From positions 1-30,949 of the forward strand of contig USSA01000020.1 in NCBI GenBank assembly GCA_900557255.1: 30,949 nucleotides of DNA, in the 5' to 3' direction. This DNA comes from an uncultured Prevotella sp. Lineage in GTDB: Bacteria; Bacteroidota; Bacteroidia; Bacteroidales; Bacteroidaceae. Below, piece after piece: positions 30,580-30,949 of the stretch; position 1 is the stretch's first letter; every line of letters starts with the position of its first letter. Both the position numbers and the translations under genes were made by a program. The notes beneath the pieces were generated by a model. The model searched no databases. It worked only from the letters and a program-made list of their open reading frames with translations, and was not told where the DNA came from.

Positions 30580-30949
30580 ATGAAGAAGATATTATTCCTA
30601 CACGGATTCTTCGCCACGGGCAGTTGTCCGATGGCGAGAGCCTTGAAAGAGGCGTTTGAGGGGACGGCGGTGGTGCTGACTCCCGACCTTCCCTTGCACC
30701 CCAAGGAGGCACTGAAGGAGATTCGCTCCATCATCGACCGGGAGCGCCCCGACTTGCTCTTGGGCAACAGCTGTGGCTCATTCCTCGCCCAGATGCTGGC
30801 TCCCGTGGTGGGCATTCCTGCCCTGCTCGGCAATCCATATTTCATGATGACGGAGTTTCTGAAGGAGCGCATCGGCGAGCATGAATACAAGGCTCCGAGA
30901 AGGGACGGCAATCAGCGGCTGGTGATTGACGAGGCGCTGATTGAGGAGT
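30580..30949 (+). CDS. YqiA/UPF0227-like alpha/beta hydrolase, 5' part
   Basis: The frame from ATG 30580 is open to the window's end (123 codons, cut off). It begins KKILFLHGFFATGSCPMARA, with the oxyanion-type HGF turn, and contains the nucleophile elbow GNSCG (Ser in LLLGNSCGSFLAQ), both as in YqiA-like esterases. The catalytic Asp and His would lie beyond the window. The sequence is visibly richer in G and C than all genes to the left (for example the runs at 30655-30700), suggesting a different origin, perhaps host chromosome. It starts 22 bases after the recombinase-like stop codon with no terminator seen. Confidence 0.8.
   Translation, partial: MKKILFLHGFFATGSCPMARALKEAFEGTAVVLTPDLPLHPKEALKEIRSIIDRERPDLLLGNSCGSFLAQMLAPVVGIPALLGNPYFMMTEFLKERIGEHEYKAPRRDGNQRLVIDEALIEE

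Noticed and set aside
30303..30911. 202-codon minus-strand ORF
   Set aside because: It spans antisense across two well-supported plus-strand genes (recombinase-like and hydrolase) and its peptide has low-complexity Ser/Leu character.
1..30949. CRISPR arrays, tRNA, rRNA and intact insertion sequences
   Set aside because: I saw no regularly spaced direct repeats, tRNA-like cloverleaf sequence, rRNA sequence or transposase motif in the window.

Overview
This window looks like part of an integrated, transmissible DNA element from a Bacteroidota host, most likely order Bacteroidales (Prevotella/Segatella-like). The reasons are several matches to the Bacteroidota promoter -7 box TAnnTTTG (one with a perfect TTTG-N19-TATATTTG arrangement), lipoproteins with acidic or polar residues after the lipobox Cys, and families typical of Bacteroidales elements (DUF4468, DUF4494, DUF4099/DUF3945, a MobV relaxase, ArdC-like proteins). 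No search could be run; family names come from motif and sequence recognition.

Layout. (1) 1-750: 3' end of a McrC-like restriction subunit that appears frameshifted, closed by a terminator. (2) 771-2840, plus strand: a small set of envelope genes (acidic Cys-rich small protein, beta-barrel, DUF4468-like protein, lipocalin-like lipoprotein) behind a promoter with a perfect inverted repeat, facing a secreted M23 peptidase on the minus strand. (3) 3737-19797, plus strand: one long, tightly packed operon of transfer or DNA-processing type. It holds DUF4099/DUF3945, a His-rich protein, a TOPRIM primase-like protein, a PH-domain membrane protein, a paralogous pair of secreted coiled-coil proteins, a cytoplasmic M23-like protein with an apparent -1 frameshift site, membrane proteins, DUF4494, an ArdC-like/pseudo-zincin/MutS-domain-I fusion, a glucosaminidase-M23 fusion, a tandem OB-fold ssDNA-binding protein and an ArdC-like antirestriction metalloprotease. 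(4) 19908-22495, minus strand: a defence or stabilisation cargo of AbiEi-like regulator, AbiEii-like nucleotidyltransferase and metallophosphoesterase, with its own consensus promoter, an operator-like repeat and a terminator. (5) 22682-29662, minus strand: a mobilisation operon running from a lipoprotein through six unknown small proteins (two of them membrane proteins, one winged-helix) to a candidate oriT, the MobV relaxase and an OmpA-family protein. (6) 29689-30949: a divergent control region full of inverted repeats, a serine-recombinase-like protein with a degenerate active site, and the start of a visibly GC-richer alpha/beta hydrolase that may be host DNA.

How it may work together: MobV would nick at the candidate oriT, the primase-like and OB-fold proteins would handle single-stranded DNA, ArdC-like proteins would protect incoming DNA, and the peptidoglycan hydrolases and OmpA/barrel proteins would help pass the envelope. 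No VirB4-like or VirD4-like ATPase is visible, so a complete type IV secretion system cannot be claimed from this window. The most unusual points are the dnaX-like A10 slippery site inside the M23-like gene, the MutS mismatch-recognition domain fused to a dead ArdC-like metalloprotease, a terminator-like hairpin with a U-run inside a lipoprotein signal-peptide coding region, and the AbiE-metallophosphoesterase triplet.
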